From: Chryseobacterium shigense
GTDB lineage: Bacteria > Bacteroidota > Bacteroidia > Flavobacteriales > Weeksellaceae
Direction: 5' to 3'
Length of the DNA: 64,000 nt
Assembly: GCF_014207845.1 (NCBI RefSeq)
Contig: NZ_JACHLC010000001.1
Location: 496,001 to 560,000 of the forward strand
The notes under the pieces are model-generated. The model ran no database searches and was not told where the DNA came from. It saw nothing but the letters and a program-made list of their open reading frames with translations. Numbering within the stretch: position 1 is the stretch's first letter; the number at the start of each line of letters is the position of its first letter. The position numbers and the translations under genes are program-made. Below, piece by piece: positions 28,146-36,746 of this stretch.

Positions 28146-29342
28146 ATGATCTCTGAAAAATATCTTCAGCATTTACAGAACGAATTGCAAAACATTGAAA
28201 ATGATGGCCTTTACAAAAGAGAAAGAATCATCACTTCCCAGCAAAGTGCAGAAATTGAAGCCAATGGAAAAAAACTTTTAAACTTCTGTGCAAACAATTA
28301 CCTGGGGCTGTCGAACAATCCGGAAGTAATGAAAGCTTCCCGGGACATGATAGAATCTCATGGTTACGGAATGTCTTCTGTACGTTTTATCTGCGGAACA
28401 CAGGATATTCACAAGCAGCTGGAAAAGAAAATTGCAGATTTCTTAGGCCTTGAAGATACTATTTTATATGCTGCATGTTTTGACGCAAACGGTGGTGTTT
28501 TTGAACCGTTGTTTACCGAAGAGGATGCTATTATTTCAGATGAACTGAACCATGCTTCAATTATTGACGGTGTACGTTTATGCAAATCCGCAAGATACCG
28601 TTACAAAAATAACAATATGGCTGACCTGGAAGCCCAACTGATTGCTGCTTCCGAAAAAAATCACCGTTTCAAAATTATCGTTACGGATGGAGTTTTCTCA
28701 ATGGACGGTATTGTGGCAGACCTTAAAGGCGTATGCGACCTTGCAGAAAAATACAATGCCTTAGTAATGGTAGATGATTCTCATGCTACAGGTTTTATCG
28801 GGAAAACAGGCCGTGGAACTCATGAAGCGAACGAAGTAATGGGAAGAGTGGACATTATCACTTCTACATTAGGAAAAGCTTTGGGAGGAGCTCTTGGAGG
28901 ATTTACTTCGGGTAAAAAAGAGATCATTGATATGCTGAGACAGCGTTCACGTCCATATTTGTTCTCAAACTCATTAGCGCCTGGTATTGTTGGTGCAGCT
29001 TTGAAAGTTCTGGACATGATTTCCAGTGACACTTCTCTTCGTGATCAGGTAATGGAAAATGCAGAATATTTCAGAACCCAGATGGTTGCCAAAGGATTTG
29101 ATATTCCGGATGGAGACGCTGCTATTGTTCCGGTAATGCTATACGATGCCCCTCTTGCCCAGAAAATGGCTGAAAAGCTTATGGATGAAGGTATTTATGT
29201 AATAGGATTCTTCTATCCTGTAGTTCCGAAAGGAAAAGCAAGAATCAGAGTACAGCTTTCCGCTGCGCACACAAGAGAACATCTTGATAAGGCCATTGCA
29301 GCGTTTGAAAAAGTAGGAAAAGAATTGGGAATCATTTCTTAA
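28146..29342 (+). CDS. kbl: glycine C-acetyltransferase (2-amino-3-ketobutyrate CoA ligase)
   Basis: This PLP enzyme of the alpha-oxoamine synthase family converts 2-amino-3-oxobutyrate and CoA to glycine and acetyl-CoA in threonine breakdown. It has 398 residues. The PLP lysine is K244 in [13 protein letters not shown], with [16 protein letters not shown] ahead of it and [14 protein letters not shown] near the N-terminus. [22 protein letters not shown] is the block typical of Kbl rather than of BioF. No tdh lies beside it in this window. Confidence 0.94.
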   Translation: MISEKYLQHLQNELQNIENDGLYKRERIITSQQSAEIEANGKKLLNFCANNYLGLSNNPEVMKASRDMIESHGYGMSSVRFICGTQDIHKQLEKKIADFLGLEDTILYAACFDANGGVFEPLFTEEDAIISDELNHASIIDGVRLCKSARYRYKNNNMADLEAQLIAASEKNHRFKIIVTDGVFSMDGIVADLKGVCDLAEKYNALVMVDDSHATGFIGKTGRGTHEANEVMGRVDIITSTLGKALGGALGGFTSGKKEIIDMLRQRSRPYLFSNSLAPGIVGAALKVLDMISSDTSLRDQVMENAEYFRTQMVAKGFDIPDGDAAIVPVMLYDAPLAQKMAEKLMDEGIYVIGFFYPVVPKGKARIRVQLSAAHTREHLDKAIAAFEKVGKELGIIS

Positions 29343-29363
29343 TTGTAAAATTCAATATATGTG

Positions 29364-29463
29364 CTTCGACTTCGTTCAGCATGACAGTTCTCATTATTAC
29401 GTTTAATTTTTGATAAAATTAGAGCAGTTAGTGTAAATAATGTCATAATGAACAGAGTCGAAG
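29364..29463. repeat. CTTCGAC-type palindromic intergenic repeat, copy 1
   Basis: Arms 29364-29385 (CTTCGACTTCGTTCAGCATGAC) in part, and 29442-29463 inverted, match at 18 of 22 positions around a 56-base gap. The motif CTTCGACT-nnG-TCAGC-TGAC recurs at 47998, and I know it as a recurrent intergenic repeat in Bacteroidetes. No coding potential is seen. Confidence 0.6.
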
Positions 29464-29529
29464 TGTTTTTTATACTATTTCTACCAAATATTTTTGTTAT
29501 TAACATTATATTTGCCATTATTTAAAAAA

Positions 29530-30081
29530 ATGCTTTATACCATAATCAAAGCACTGCATATTATCTTCATGGTAAGCTATTTTGCGGGAATTTTTTATCT
29601 CGTAAGAATCTTTGTCTACTATAAAGATACCGATGAATTTGCAGAAGAAAAGAAACAGATTCTGAGAGAACAGTATACTTTCATGGCCAGAAGGCTGTGG
29701 AATATCATCACAGTTCCGGCCGGTATTATTATGGCTGTCTGCGGAATCATTATGGTATTTCTGAATACCGGACTGATGAAAATGCCCTGGTTTCATTTAA
29801 AACTTACATTCCTGATCGGGCTTGCAGTTTACCATTACTGGTGCTGGAAAAAAGTACTGAAGCTGAAAGAACTGAACGGTAATACAATGGAAATCCCCAA
29901 TATCAAACTGAGACAGGCGAACGAAATCGCTACATTCATTTTATTTCTGGTGGTTTTTACCGTAATCCTTAAATCTTCGGTTATTGAATACTGGTGGCAA
30001 TTAATTACAGGATTTTTCGTTATTGTATTTCTGATCATGATGACCGTTAAACTCGTTAATAAGAATAAAAAAAACAAATAA
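29530..30081 (+). CDS. HemJ/CopD-like membrane protein, probable protoporphyrinogen oxidase
   Basis: This protein of 183 residues has four or five membrane helices. The opening IKALHIIFMVSYFAGIFYLVRIFVYY closely follows the HemJ pattern (KA-H-I...W/YFAG-FYL-R-FVY), with FMARRLWNIITVPAGIIM next and RQANEIATF late in the chain where HemJ has a conserved NE. HemJ oxidises protoporphyrinogen IX to protoporphyrin IX for heme synthesis. I start it at 29530 (MLYTIIKAL); the open frame from 29494 adds a spacer-like stretch. An unrelated CopD-type role remains possible. It precedes gldF by 64 bases. Confidence 0.72.
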   Translation: MLYTIIKALHIIFMVSYFAGIFYLVRIFVYYKDTDEFAEEKKQILREQYTFMARRLWNIITVPAGIIMAVCGIIMVFLNTGLMKMPWFHLKLTFLIGLAVYHYWCWKKVLKLKELNGNTMEIPNIKLRQANEIATFILFLVVFTVILKSSVIEYWWQLITGFFVIVFLIMMTVKLVNKNKKNK

Positions 30082-30145
30082 TTGTTGAAGCCGGATGTAC
30101 ATATAAATACATAAATACACCTGCTTTTACATTGTACAAAAAACT

Positions 30146-30874
30146 ATGATTGCAATTTTAAAGAAGGAACTTTGGAGCTACTTTGGAAACTGGAGCGCAT
30201 GGGTTATTATTGCCGCTTTCAGCCTCATCACAGCTCTTTTCCTGTTTTTTTTCGAGAATGATTCCAATATTTTTGATATCGGAATGGCTTCTCTACAGAG
30301 CTATTTCGTACTCGTTCCGTGGCTGCTGATGTTCATTATTCCTGCACTTTCCATGAAAACCTTTGCAGAAGAGCAGCAAACAGGAACACTGAACTGGCTT
30401 TTTTCTCAGCCGTTAAAAGTTTCAGATCTGGTAACAGGGAAATTTCTTTCAGTTTGGATTGTTGGCGTTCTGTGCCTTATTCCATCATTGATTTATCTTT
30501 ATACCGTATATGTTTTAGGAGTTCCTGAGGGAAATATTGACCTGGGAATGACCTTTGGAAGCTATATCGGGCTGATTGTTCTTATTGCAGCTTTTGCAGG
30601 AATAGGAATTCTGGCCTCGTCACTTTCCCAGAACCAGATCATGGCTTATCTGCTGGGCGTTTTCATGTGTTTTATCATGTATTTCGGAATAGAACAGCTG
30701 GCGAGCTACAAGCTTCTGGGCGGTGCAGATTTTATACTTCAGAATATAGGGTTTTATCAGCATTTTCTTGGCTTTACAAGAGGTCTTATCGATCTTAAAG
30801 ATGTGGCCTATTTTATCCTGATCATCGGTGCTACGTTATTATTGTCCAACCATTTTATCACTAAAAAGAAGTAG
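30146..30874 (+). CDS. gldF: gliding-motility ABC transporter permease GldF
   Basis: This 242-residue inner-membrane permease has about six helices. It starts MIAILKKELWSYFGNWSAWVI and contains the conserved block PALSMKTFAEEQQTGTLNWLFSQPLKVSDLVTGKF typical of ABC-2 permeases. Together with GldG and a separately encoded GldA ATPase it forms an ABC complex described in Flavobacterium gliding. Many non-gliding Chryseobacterium keep it, so presence does not prove motility. Its stop is 4 bases before gldG. Confidence 0.9.
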   Translation: MIAILKKELWSYFGNWSAWVIIAAFSLITALFLFFFENDSNIFDIGMASLQSYFVLVPWLLMFIIPALSMKTFAEEQQTGTLNWLFSQPLKVSDLVTGKFLSVWIVGVLCLIPSLIYLYTVYVLGVPEGNIDLGMTFGSYIGLIVLIAAFAGIGILASSLSQNQIMAYLLGVFMCFIMYFGIEQLASYKLLGGADFILQNIGFYQHFLGFTRGLIDLKDVAYFILIIGATLLLSNHFITKKK

Positions 30875-30878
30875 CATT

Positions 30879-32549
30879 ATGAAGAAGTTTGATATTAAAT
30901 CCCCATTAGGAATTTTCTTAATTGCCGTTGTACCTTTGGTTATCCTGCTTACATTTTCCGGAATCAGGCTGGATTTAACCAAAGAAAAAAGATATACCCT
31001 TTCCGATAATACTGTAAAAGTGCTGGAATCTGTAAAGAAACCGCTCACAGTAGACGTTTACCTTGAAGGTGATTTCCCTGCAAGCTTTAAGCAGCTTCAG
31101 AGCGAAACCAAATTCATGCTGGAAGAGTTCAGAAAGATCAATCCGAAAATAGATTTTAAATTTATTGATCCCATTAAAACAAAGATGTCCCAGGATACTT
31201 TGATGGCCATGGGAATGCAGCCTTCGGTTCTTCCGGATGTTAAAGACGGAAAGATTTCGCAGATCACACTTTTTCCTTATGCCGTTATAAAATACGATAA
31301 AAGAGGAGTTTCTATCCCTCTGGTTGTACAGCAGGCAGGAATAGATGCCGATCAGCAGCTTACAAGATCTATCGAAGGCCTGGAATACAGCCTTGTTTCC
31401 AACATCAAGAATATTGCAGCAGACAAGAGAAAGAAAGTAGGAATCCTTGTCAATCATGATGAACTTGGACCGGAAGAATTTCACAGCTTCATGCAGCTGG
31501 CACTGGAAAACTACGATGCAGGTCCTGTAATTCCAAAAAACCAGACAGAACTTACCCTGCAGGATCTTCCTTTACTTAAGCAAATGAGTGCTTTGGTCAT
31601 TGCAAAGCCAAGAAAAGCATTCACAGATAATGAAAAAGTGATTCTTGACCAGTTCATTATGAATGGAGGAAAGACACTTTGGATGATCGATGCCGTTAAC
31701 GCTGAAATGGATACACTGACAAGATCCCAAAAAGTAATGCCTTTTCCTGTGGACATCAATATGACTGATTTCTTTTTCAATTACGGGATCAGGATCAATC
31801 CGGCACTGGTAAAAGATGTAAAGAAATTTGCTCTTCTTAAACTGGTAACCGGTGAAGTGGGAGGGAATCCGCAGTATACAAGCCTTCCGTGGCCGTATTT
31901 CCCGCTTGGAATTGCTGAAAATGATAATCCGATCACGAAAAATATCAACCCGGTAAAATTTGAATTCCCTACTTCCATTGATACTTTGGGTGGAAGAAAA
32001 AATATTAAAACAAAAGTTCTTTTTGAATCCAGTGAAAGAACACTTCTGAAGCAGGTTCCGAATTATGTCGACCTTAAAGAAATTGCAAGTGTGGACAGCC
32101 TCGGGCAAATGGAAAAGCCAAGTACGCCAAAAATATTTGCTGTTGCGCTGGAAGGGAAATTCAGTTCTGCTTATGCATCAAGAATTGAAAGAAAAGGTTA
32201 TCCTGGCTTCAAAAGTCAGAGTCCCGAGAATAAAATGATCATTATTGCAGACGGAGATGTAGGAAGAAATAAAATGCACAAAGGTGAGCCGCTTCCGATG
32301 GGAATTGACCGCCTTACCAACCAGGAATTCGGGAACGAACAGTTTTTGAGAAATGCCCTGGATTATCTTCTGGACGACAGCAACCTGATGGCTCTCAGAA
32401 ACAGGAATATTGAGGAAAGACTGTTGGACCGGAACCGTGTCACAGAAGAAAAAGCAAACTGGCAATGGCTGAATTTATTACTGCCTTTAGTGGTAATAGG
32501 CCTGCTGGGAGGATTATTCTTCTGGATGAGGAAAAGAAAGTTTGGATAA
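30879..32549 (+). CDS. gldG: gliding-motility ABC transporter substrate-binding-like subunit GldG
   Basis: GldG is the large subunit of the GldAFG complex. The 556-residue product has an N-terminal helix (LGIFLIAVVPLVILLTFSGI), the block LTKEKRYTLSDNTVKVLESVKKPLTVDVYLEGDFP, a large periplasmic region and a C-terminal helix (LLLPLVVIGLLGGLFFWM) followed by a basic tail. I chose the ATG at 30879 (MKKFDIKSPLG); the frame is open from 30828, but that would overlap gldF by 47 bases and give no sensible signal. A terminator shared with the convergent gene follows. Confidence 0.92.
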   Translation: MKKFDIKSPLGIFLIAVVPLVILLTFSGIRLDLTKEKRYTLSDNTVKVLESVKKPLTVDVYLEGDFPASFKQLQSETKFMLEEFRKINPKIDFKFIDPIKTKMSQDTLMAMGMQPSVLPDVKDGKISQITLFPYAVIKYDKRGVSIPLVVQQAGIDADQQLTRSIEGLEYSLVSNIKNIAADKRKKVGILVNHDELGPEEFHSFMQLALENYDAGPVIPKNQTELTLQDLPLLKQMSALVIAKPRKAFTDNEKVILDQFIMNGGKTLWMIDAVNAEMDTLTRSQKVMPFPVDINMTDFFFNYGIRINPALVKDVKKFALLKLVTGEVGGNPQYTSLPWPYFPLGIAENDNPITKNINPVKFEFPTSIDTLGGRKNIKTKVLFESSERTLLKQVPNYVDLKEIASVDSLGQMEKPSTPKIFAVALEGKFSSAYASRIERKGYPGFKSQSPENKMIIIADGDVGRNKMHKGEPLPMGIDRLTNQEFGNEQFLRNALDYLLDDSNLMALRNRNIEERLLDRNRVTEEKANWQWLNLLLPLVVIGLLGGLFFWMRKRKFG

Positions 32550-32554
32550 TACAT

Positions 32555-32586
32555 AAAAGCCGTTTCATTTTTTTGAAGCGGCTTTT
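32555..32586. terminator. bidirectional terminator, gldG / serine hydrolase
   Basis: Arms AAAAGCCGTTTCA and TGAAGCGGCTTTT (one wobble) surround a short T-rich loop. It lies between the two convergent genes, 6 and 17 bases from their stops. Confidence 0.85.
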
Positions 32587-32602
32587 TTATTTATATTCTA
32601 AG

Positions 32603-33841
32603 CTACTTTCTGAGTTTACTTTGATATTTCTCAAGCACATTCCATATTCCGTAGAAAGCATCATTTCCTTTTTTATCCGAAAAATTGGTGTTAAAAACCA
32701 TGATGCGCCCCAGATTATTCTTAGGATCAAAAAACAGGATAGACATAACACCCGGATCGCCTCCGGTATGCCCGATGTATCCGGTATAGCCATATCCTAT
32801 AAAAATACCGGTATTGTAAGATTCGCTGTAAGGATTCTGCTCATTTCTTTCCGTGAAGTTTTTGGCAGTAAGCTGGGGTTTAAAATATTCTCTGTAGCTT
32901 TCAGGAGTCAGGATGGTTCCATTGCCGTTATAACCTTTGATCAGTTCGGATAAATATTTACTCAGGTCGTTGATGCTGGTTATCAGTCCGCCATCCGGAT
33001 AAGTTATGGAATGATAATAGGGAAGAACCGTTTCAGGGTTTTCATAAAGACGGGAAAACTTTGAGAAATTAATGTCTTCAAATTTCCAGCCTGAATCATT
33101 CATTTGTAAAGGTTTAAGGATATATTCTTTGGTGAAATCACTGAAACTCTTTCCGGTGGCCTGTTCTATGATGAAAGCGGCAAGCGTGGTGCCTACGTTG
33201 GAGTATTCATACATACTTCCGGGCTGATGTGATGAAAAGCTGTTTTTATTCCATTTTCCGTTTTCTGCGAGTACATTTTGTAAAAATGATTTCATTGGAA
33301 TAATTGAATCTGAAGGATTGAAAATCTGTTCATCATCAAAATTAAGTTTAACGCCATCTAACTTCTGATCCTGTTTCAGATAATAGTTTTTGGAAAGGTA
33401 AAATTCATTGTCAGTGATCGAGGAGGTATGTGTCGCTAATTGGCGGATGGTGATATTGGCCTGAGGAAAGTTCGGATTAGCCACTTTGAAAGGCAAATAC
33501 TTCTGAACAGGATCATCCAAATGCAGCTTTCCCAGTTCCTGTGCTTTAAGAAGGGCAATTCCGACAAAGGTCTTTGAAACAGAAGCAATATTTTGAATCG
33601 TATGATCGGTATATTGCTTTTTACTTTTTACATCTGAATGGCCAAATCCCTGCTGATAAAGTGTAGATTCACCATCAACGACAGAAACAGCAAATCCGTT
33701 GAAAATTCCCTGTTGATATATGGTGTTTATTTCCGTATTGAGAGATTCTCTGATATGTTTTTCTATATTAAACTGTCTGTTTTTCTGTGCGTTACATGAT
33801 GCTAAAACATATACGGCAATGAGTAATAAAAATCCTTTCAT
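32603..33841 (-). CDS. serine hydrolase, beta-lactamase/PBP class C-like lipoprotein
   Basis: This 412-residue protein is in the serine beta-lactamase-like superfamily (esterases, peptidases, D-aminopeptidases). The N-terminus is a lipoprotein signal with lipobox VLASC (Cys16). The catalytic pair is S87-x2-K90 (SVSK), followed by the Tyr motif YEYSNVGTTLAAF and the C-terminal HTGGDPGV, in the place of the KTG box. Most such Bacteroidetes proteins act on peptides or esters and not on beta-lactams. The exact substrate cannot be told. Confidence 0.88.
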   Translation of the reverse strand: MKGFLLLIAVYVLASCNAQKNRQFNIEKHIRESLNTEINTIYQQGIFNGFAVSVVDGESTLYQQGFGHSDVKSKKQYTDHTIQNIASVSKTFVGIALLKAQELGKLHLDDPVQKYLPFKVANPNFPQANITIRQLATHTSSITDNEFYLSKNYYLKQDQKLDGVKLNFDDEQIFNPSDSIIPMKSFLQNVLAENGKWNKNSFSSHQPGSMYEYSNVGTTLAAFIIEQATGKSFSDFTKEYILKPLQMNDSGWKFEDINFSKFSRLYENPETVLPYYHSITYPDGGLITSINDLSKYLSELIKGYNGNGTILTPESYREYFKPQLTAKNFTERNEQNPYSESYNTGIFIGYGYTGYIGHTGGDPGVMSILFFDPKNNLGRIMVFNTNFSDKKGNDAFYGIWNVLEKYQSKLRK

Positions 33842-34002
33842 ATGTCTTTTAATAATAGGACAGTTAGAGTAATGGTTTTATTACATAATTTAACAGGAAG
33901 GAAATACAAAAGGGGAGCCCTAGTATGTTGAAAGGAAGTAAATTAACTAACTGAAAATCCCATTTCAGCTGTTGCCTGTTTGTTTTTTATGTAATTTATA
34001 GC

Positions 34003-34644
34003 TTACTGTTCTTTATCCACTGTTTCAGGAAGCAGCAATGCTGTTTTGTAATAGCTTATGTCTGCCGGAATTTTGTTTTGCAGATCTTTAAAAGTAGAAT
34101 AATCGTAGTGCTCCCATTCAGAATCATCATCCGGATCAGGGGTTTTATCTATAGCCAGTTCAAGTTTTCCGTCTTCCTGGTAGCTGAATTCTATGGCTGC
34201 AAATTTTTCACCGTTTTCATCATAAGTATACCAGCACTTTGTTGTTCTTTCCAGTATAGGTTTCAGAGTTTTGTTATCCAGAACCTGGGAACAGATGAAG
34301 TTTTCAGGATCATCATAATGAAAGACTGTTTTTGAGATCAGGGGTTTTTCATCCACGGTTAATGAATACATTTTGTTTGTGGCAATGATGAAGTCTCCGT
34401 TGGTTTCCCGTTTCTCAATATCAAAAAGGTCAGATTTTTCTTTCAGGTAATTCACAATTTCTTCTTCATCTTCCTTATGATTCATAAAATAGTTGATATT
34501 GTACACTTCATCTTCGGTAAGAAACTCTATCTCTTTCAGTAATTCAGAGTCTTTCTCATAATAGTATAAATGATAATCGTCCAGCTTTTCAGCCCTGGCC
34601 TTTGAAATCACTTCTCCAAAAATGTTTTTATATACTTTTTTCAT
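34003..34644 (-). CDS. hypothetical cytoplasmic protein, 213 residues
   Basis: I do not recognise this protein. It is acidic, without signal peptide or membrane segment, and looks beta-rich (YTYDENGEKFAAIEFSYQEDGKLELAID), with a helical first third. The ending PDPDDDSEWEHYDYSTF is strongly acidic. It is the last of four minus-strand orphan genes that include a SUKH and a DUF4268-like protein, so an accessory or immunity-type role is possible (inference). Confidence 0.6.
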   Translation of the reverse strand: MKKVYKNIFGEVISKARAEKLDDYHLYYYEKDSELLKEIEFLTEDEVYNINYFMNHKEDEEEIVNYLKEKSDLFDIEKRETNGDFIIATNKMYSLTVDEKPLISKTVFHYDDPENFICSQVLDNKTLKPILERTTKCWYTYDENGEKFAAIEFSYQEDGKLELAIDKTPDPDDDSEWEHYDYSTFKDLQNKIPADISYYKTALLLPETVDKEQ

Positions 34645-34730
34645 GTTTAGTCGTTTATTAGATTTTATTATCAGTAGTTATGGTGTATACAGCATATTTG
34701 AGGCCTTTTTTTTATAATTCCGGCAGAAAT

Positions 34731-34985
34731 TTATTTTTTAGATACCACACGCGCATTTTTTAGCAGAATTTTTATCCGTTGCATAAGTTGGTTGCCTGTA
34801 CTAATTCCTACATGGGAGTGTCCGGTGTCTGAAAATTTTCCGGAATAGAAATGAGAATCAAAATATTCCTCATTCAGGTAGTTTTCGGTATGATAATAAC
34901 TGTTGGATAATTGATAACGGTACTTGTCTGTTTCAGGGAGGGTAGGCATGAGCTTAAAGTTCTCATCCCTGTATTCAGTTTTCAT
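34731..34985 (-). CDS. hypothetical small protein, 84 residues
   Basis: This is a short ORF with no recognised domain. It is polar and aromatic-rich (YRYQLSNSYYHTENYLNEEYFDSHFYSG) and ends in a basic stretch (QRIKILLKNARVVSKK). No signal peptide is seen. The position between other minus-strand orphan genes favours a real gene, but it could be a fragment of a larger protein. A T-rich spacer of about 85 bases follows. Confidence 0.45.
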   Translation of the reverse strand: MKTEYRDENFKLMPTLPETDKYRYQLSNSYYHTENYLNEEYFDSHFYSGKFSDTGHSHVGISTGNQLMQRIKILLKNARVVSKK

Positions 34986-35131
34986 GGGTTAGTTTTTGTA
35001 GTTCCAAATATATTTAAAATCAAATAATTATGGAATTATATCCGGGATTTTATGATAAAGATTGTAGGAAAGGTATAAAAAATTCAGGATTTGGATCAAA
35101 ATTAATGAATATCTCTTTAACATAGAGAATA

Positions 35132-35590
35132 TTAGAACATATTAAAGCCTTTTATATGATTTCTGATTCTGCCTTCAATAAGCATCGGAAGTGTACCGTT
35201 AACGCTGTTGAAATATTTTTCAGGCACCGGATTATTTGCTAATTGGTTTAGAGGAGGATTATCTCCTTCATCTAAAAACATAAAAACCGGAAGTCCGTGG
35301 GATGCCAGGCATATAAAAAATAGAGATCTGGAAATCAGTAGATTATAAACATCCAATAATTCAAGTCTTTCCTCCCGCTGCATTTCATTCTGGCTGTCAT
35401 AAATACCATAATCCAAAGCATAACAGTAATTTCCGGCCAGGAATAGAAGTTCTTTTAAAACCTTCGGAAAAGAATTTCCTTTATTATAAGTCTGTTCCAG
35501 AAGGATAATATCACTTTCAGGCATGCCTTTGTTGGTATCACCATCTATTTCAGGGTATTTGAGTAGAATATTCAAGTATTGTATGTCCAT
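35132..35590 (-). CDS. SMI1/KNR4 (SUKH) family protein
   Basis: This 152-residue cytoplasmic protein fits the SUKH fold. After a first helix comes MPESDIILLEQTYN (start of the SUKH core), PKVLKELLFLAGNYCYALDYG, then a hydrophobic strand FICLASHGLPVFMFLDEGDNPP and a C-terminal helix. SUKH proteins are often immunity proteins against polymorphic or contact-dependent toxins. No toxin gene is next to it, so it may be an orphan immunity gene (inference). The upstream DUF4268-like gene ends 12 bases before its start. Confidence 0.65.
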   Translation of the reverse strand: MDIQYLNILLKYPEIDGDTNKGMPESDIILLEQTYNKGNSFPKVLKELLFLAGNYCYALDYGIYDSQNEMQREERLELLDVYNLLISRSLFFICLASHGLPVFMFLDEGDNPPLNQLANNPVPEKYFNSVNGTLPMLIEGRIRNHIKGFNMF

Positions 35591-35601
35591 TTAATTAAAC
35601 T

Positions 35602-36030
35602 CTATACATCTTTGATAAAATCTTCATATTCATAATAAAATCTCTCAAAACCATCCATTTTATCCCAGAAAAATTCGAATGTTTCCTGCCAGGTATTTTT
35701 ATTGAATATAGAAACATTATGCTTTTCAACCCAGATTTTACTGATTACCTTTCCGTTATCAAGGGTAAAATATTCCTCTTTCTGAAAGTCTCCTATAAAA
35801 TCTTTCAGAATATCTTCCAGAGACCATATCTTTTCATAATAGGCATTCCGGAAAATTTCATCCTTCATCTCTATGTCCAGTGAAACCCCGGCTTTTTTGT
35901 TATCGGCATAAAATTTAAATGACAGATCCTTGATCTTGGTATCATACAGGATCCACTTTCTCGGAAAAGACTTTCCAAAAGCCGTCCAAAACTCCTTTTT
36001 TAGTTGCTGTGCTTCTTGTTTGCTGAACAT
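35602..36030 (-). CDS. DUF4268-like protein
   Basis: This 142-residue protein begins FSKQEAQQLKKEFWTAFGKSFPRKWILYDTKIKDLSFKFYAD in shape, the pattern of the DUF4268 family in flavobacteria: a helix, then an FGKxF-RKWILYDTKI segment, then a beta sheet rich in aromatic residues. The ending TFEFFWDKMDGFERFYYEYEDFIKD is also typical. The function is unknown. It heads the minus-strand orphan group and is divergent from the Rrf2 regulator gene. Confidence 0.7.
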   Translation of the reverse strand: MFSKQEAQQLKKEFWTAFGKSFPRKWILYDTKIKDLSFKFYADNKKAGVSLDIEMKDEIFRNAYYEKIWSLEDILKDFIGDFQKEEYFTLDNGKVISKIWVEKHNVSIFNKNTWQETFEFFWDKMDGFERFYYEYEDFIKDV

Positions 36031-36172
36031 ATGAACAAACTTAAGAATTTAATGGTGAAAAGGCAAAAAACGGGTACATAAAGAATAAGCAAAACGACAC
36101 ATAGTCTGCACTTTTCTTTCATCATGATTTCTTCATTTATCTAATTCAAACTATTTTCTTATTTTTGCTGTA

Positions 36173-36580
36173 ATGCTTTCAAAAAAATCCCAATATGCTT
36201 TTAAAGCGCTTTCATACCTTGTAGAGAAAAGGAATGACGGCCCGGTCCTTATTTCTGAAATTGCGGAACATAAGAAGATCCCTTTGAAGTTTTTAGAAAA
36301 TATCCTGCTGGAATTGAAAAAAGCAGATATCCTCGACAGTAAAAAAGGAAAAGGAGGCGGATATTTTGTAAAAGGAAATCCTGAAAATGTAAAGCTTGCC
36401 AAAATTATCCGTTTGGTGAATGGTCCCATTGCCATGCTTCCATGCGTAAGTTTAAATTTCTATGAAAAATGTGAAGACTGCAACGAAGATCACTGCGGAC
36501 TGCACGATGTACTCATAGAAGTTCGGGATGCTTCCCTCAATATTCTTGAGAAAAAAACTTTAATGGATCTGGTTGACTAA
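36173..36580 (+). CDS. Rrf2 family transcriptional regulator
   Basis: This 135-residue winged-helix DNA-binding protein starts MLSKKSQYAFKALSYLVEK. The recognition region is ISEIAEHKKIPLKFLENILLELKKADILDSKKGKGGGYF, as in Rrf2 proteins (IscR, NsrR, CymR). Four cysteines (C91, C100, C103, C108) lie in the segment that holds the Fe-S ligands in IscR and NsrR, so it may sense iron-sulfur status, oxidants or sulfur. A palindromic site just after its stop precedes the TauE/SafE permease gene, and an almost identical site lies on the JmjC promoter. Confidence 0.9.
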   Translation: MLSKKSQYAFKALSYLVEKRNDGPVLISEIAEHKKIPLKFLENILLELKKADILDSKKGKGGGYFVKGNPENVKLAKIIRLVNGPIAMLPCVSLNFYEKCEDCNEDHCGLHDVLIEVRDASLNILEKKTLMDLVD

Positions 36581-36601
36581 CCCGGTCCCTTTTTTTGAAT
36601 A

Positions 36602-36646
36602 ATTAGTCTACTTATTTGGTAGGATAATATTTTTATTTGATATTTG
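36602..36646 (+). promoter_or_regulatory. palindromic operator and promoter ahead of tauE-like gene
   Basis: The site 36602-36628 (core CTACTTATTTGGTAG) matches the inverted site at 28016-28042 at 25 of 27 positions. A GATATTTG -7-like box (36639-36646) follows. The site starts 22 bases after the Rrf2 stop codon, so the permease gene likely has its own regulated promoter. Confidence 0.65.
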
Positions 36647-36671
36647 CAGTACCCAAATGCTTCAATCATAA

Positions 36672-36725
36672 ATGAAAGCGGCCTTGTTCCGGTTGTTCAA
36701 TGCCTGAGAGATAAAACCGGTGGCC
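36672..36725 (+). promoter_or_regulatory. structured leader with an 11-codon mini-ORF
   Basis: Between the promoter and the permease start is an ATG frame of 11 codons ending in TGA (36672-36707, MKAALFRLFNA). It overlaps a hairpin with paired segments GGCC (36680-36683) with GGCC (36722-36725) and CCGGTT (36689-36694) with AACCGG (36715-36720). The layout is like that of a translated leader that controls folding. I do not recognise it as a known riboswitch. Confidence 0.4.
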
Positions 36726-36746
36726 AGGAGCTGTAATGATAGTAAT

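Noticed and set aside
30975..32108. Antisense ORFs of 169 and 178 residues inside gldG
   Set aside because: Both are mirror frames of gldG codons. No promoter, signal or family resemblance supports them.
36652..36746. Riboswitch (TPP or SAM class) ahead of the TauE/SafE gene
   Set aside because: CCTGAGAGAT recalls the TPP-riboswitch CTGAGA word, but the other conserved TPP segments (ACCTGATCTGG, GCCAGCG) and the SAM-I core are missing. The pairing seen does not fit these classes.
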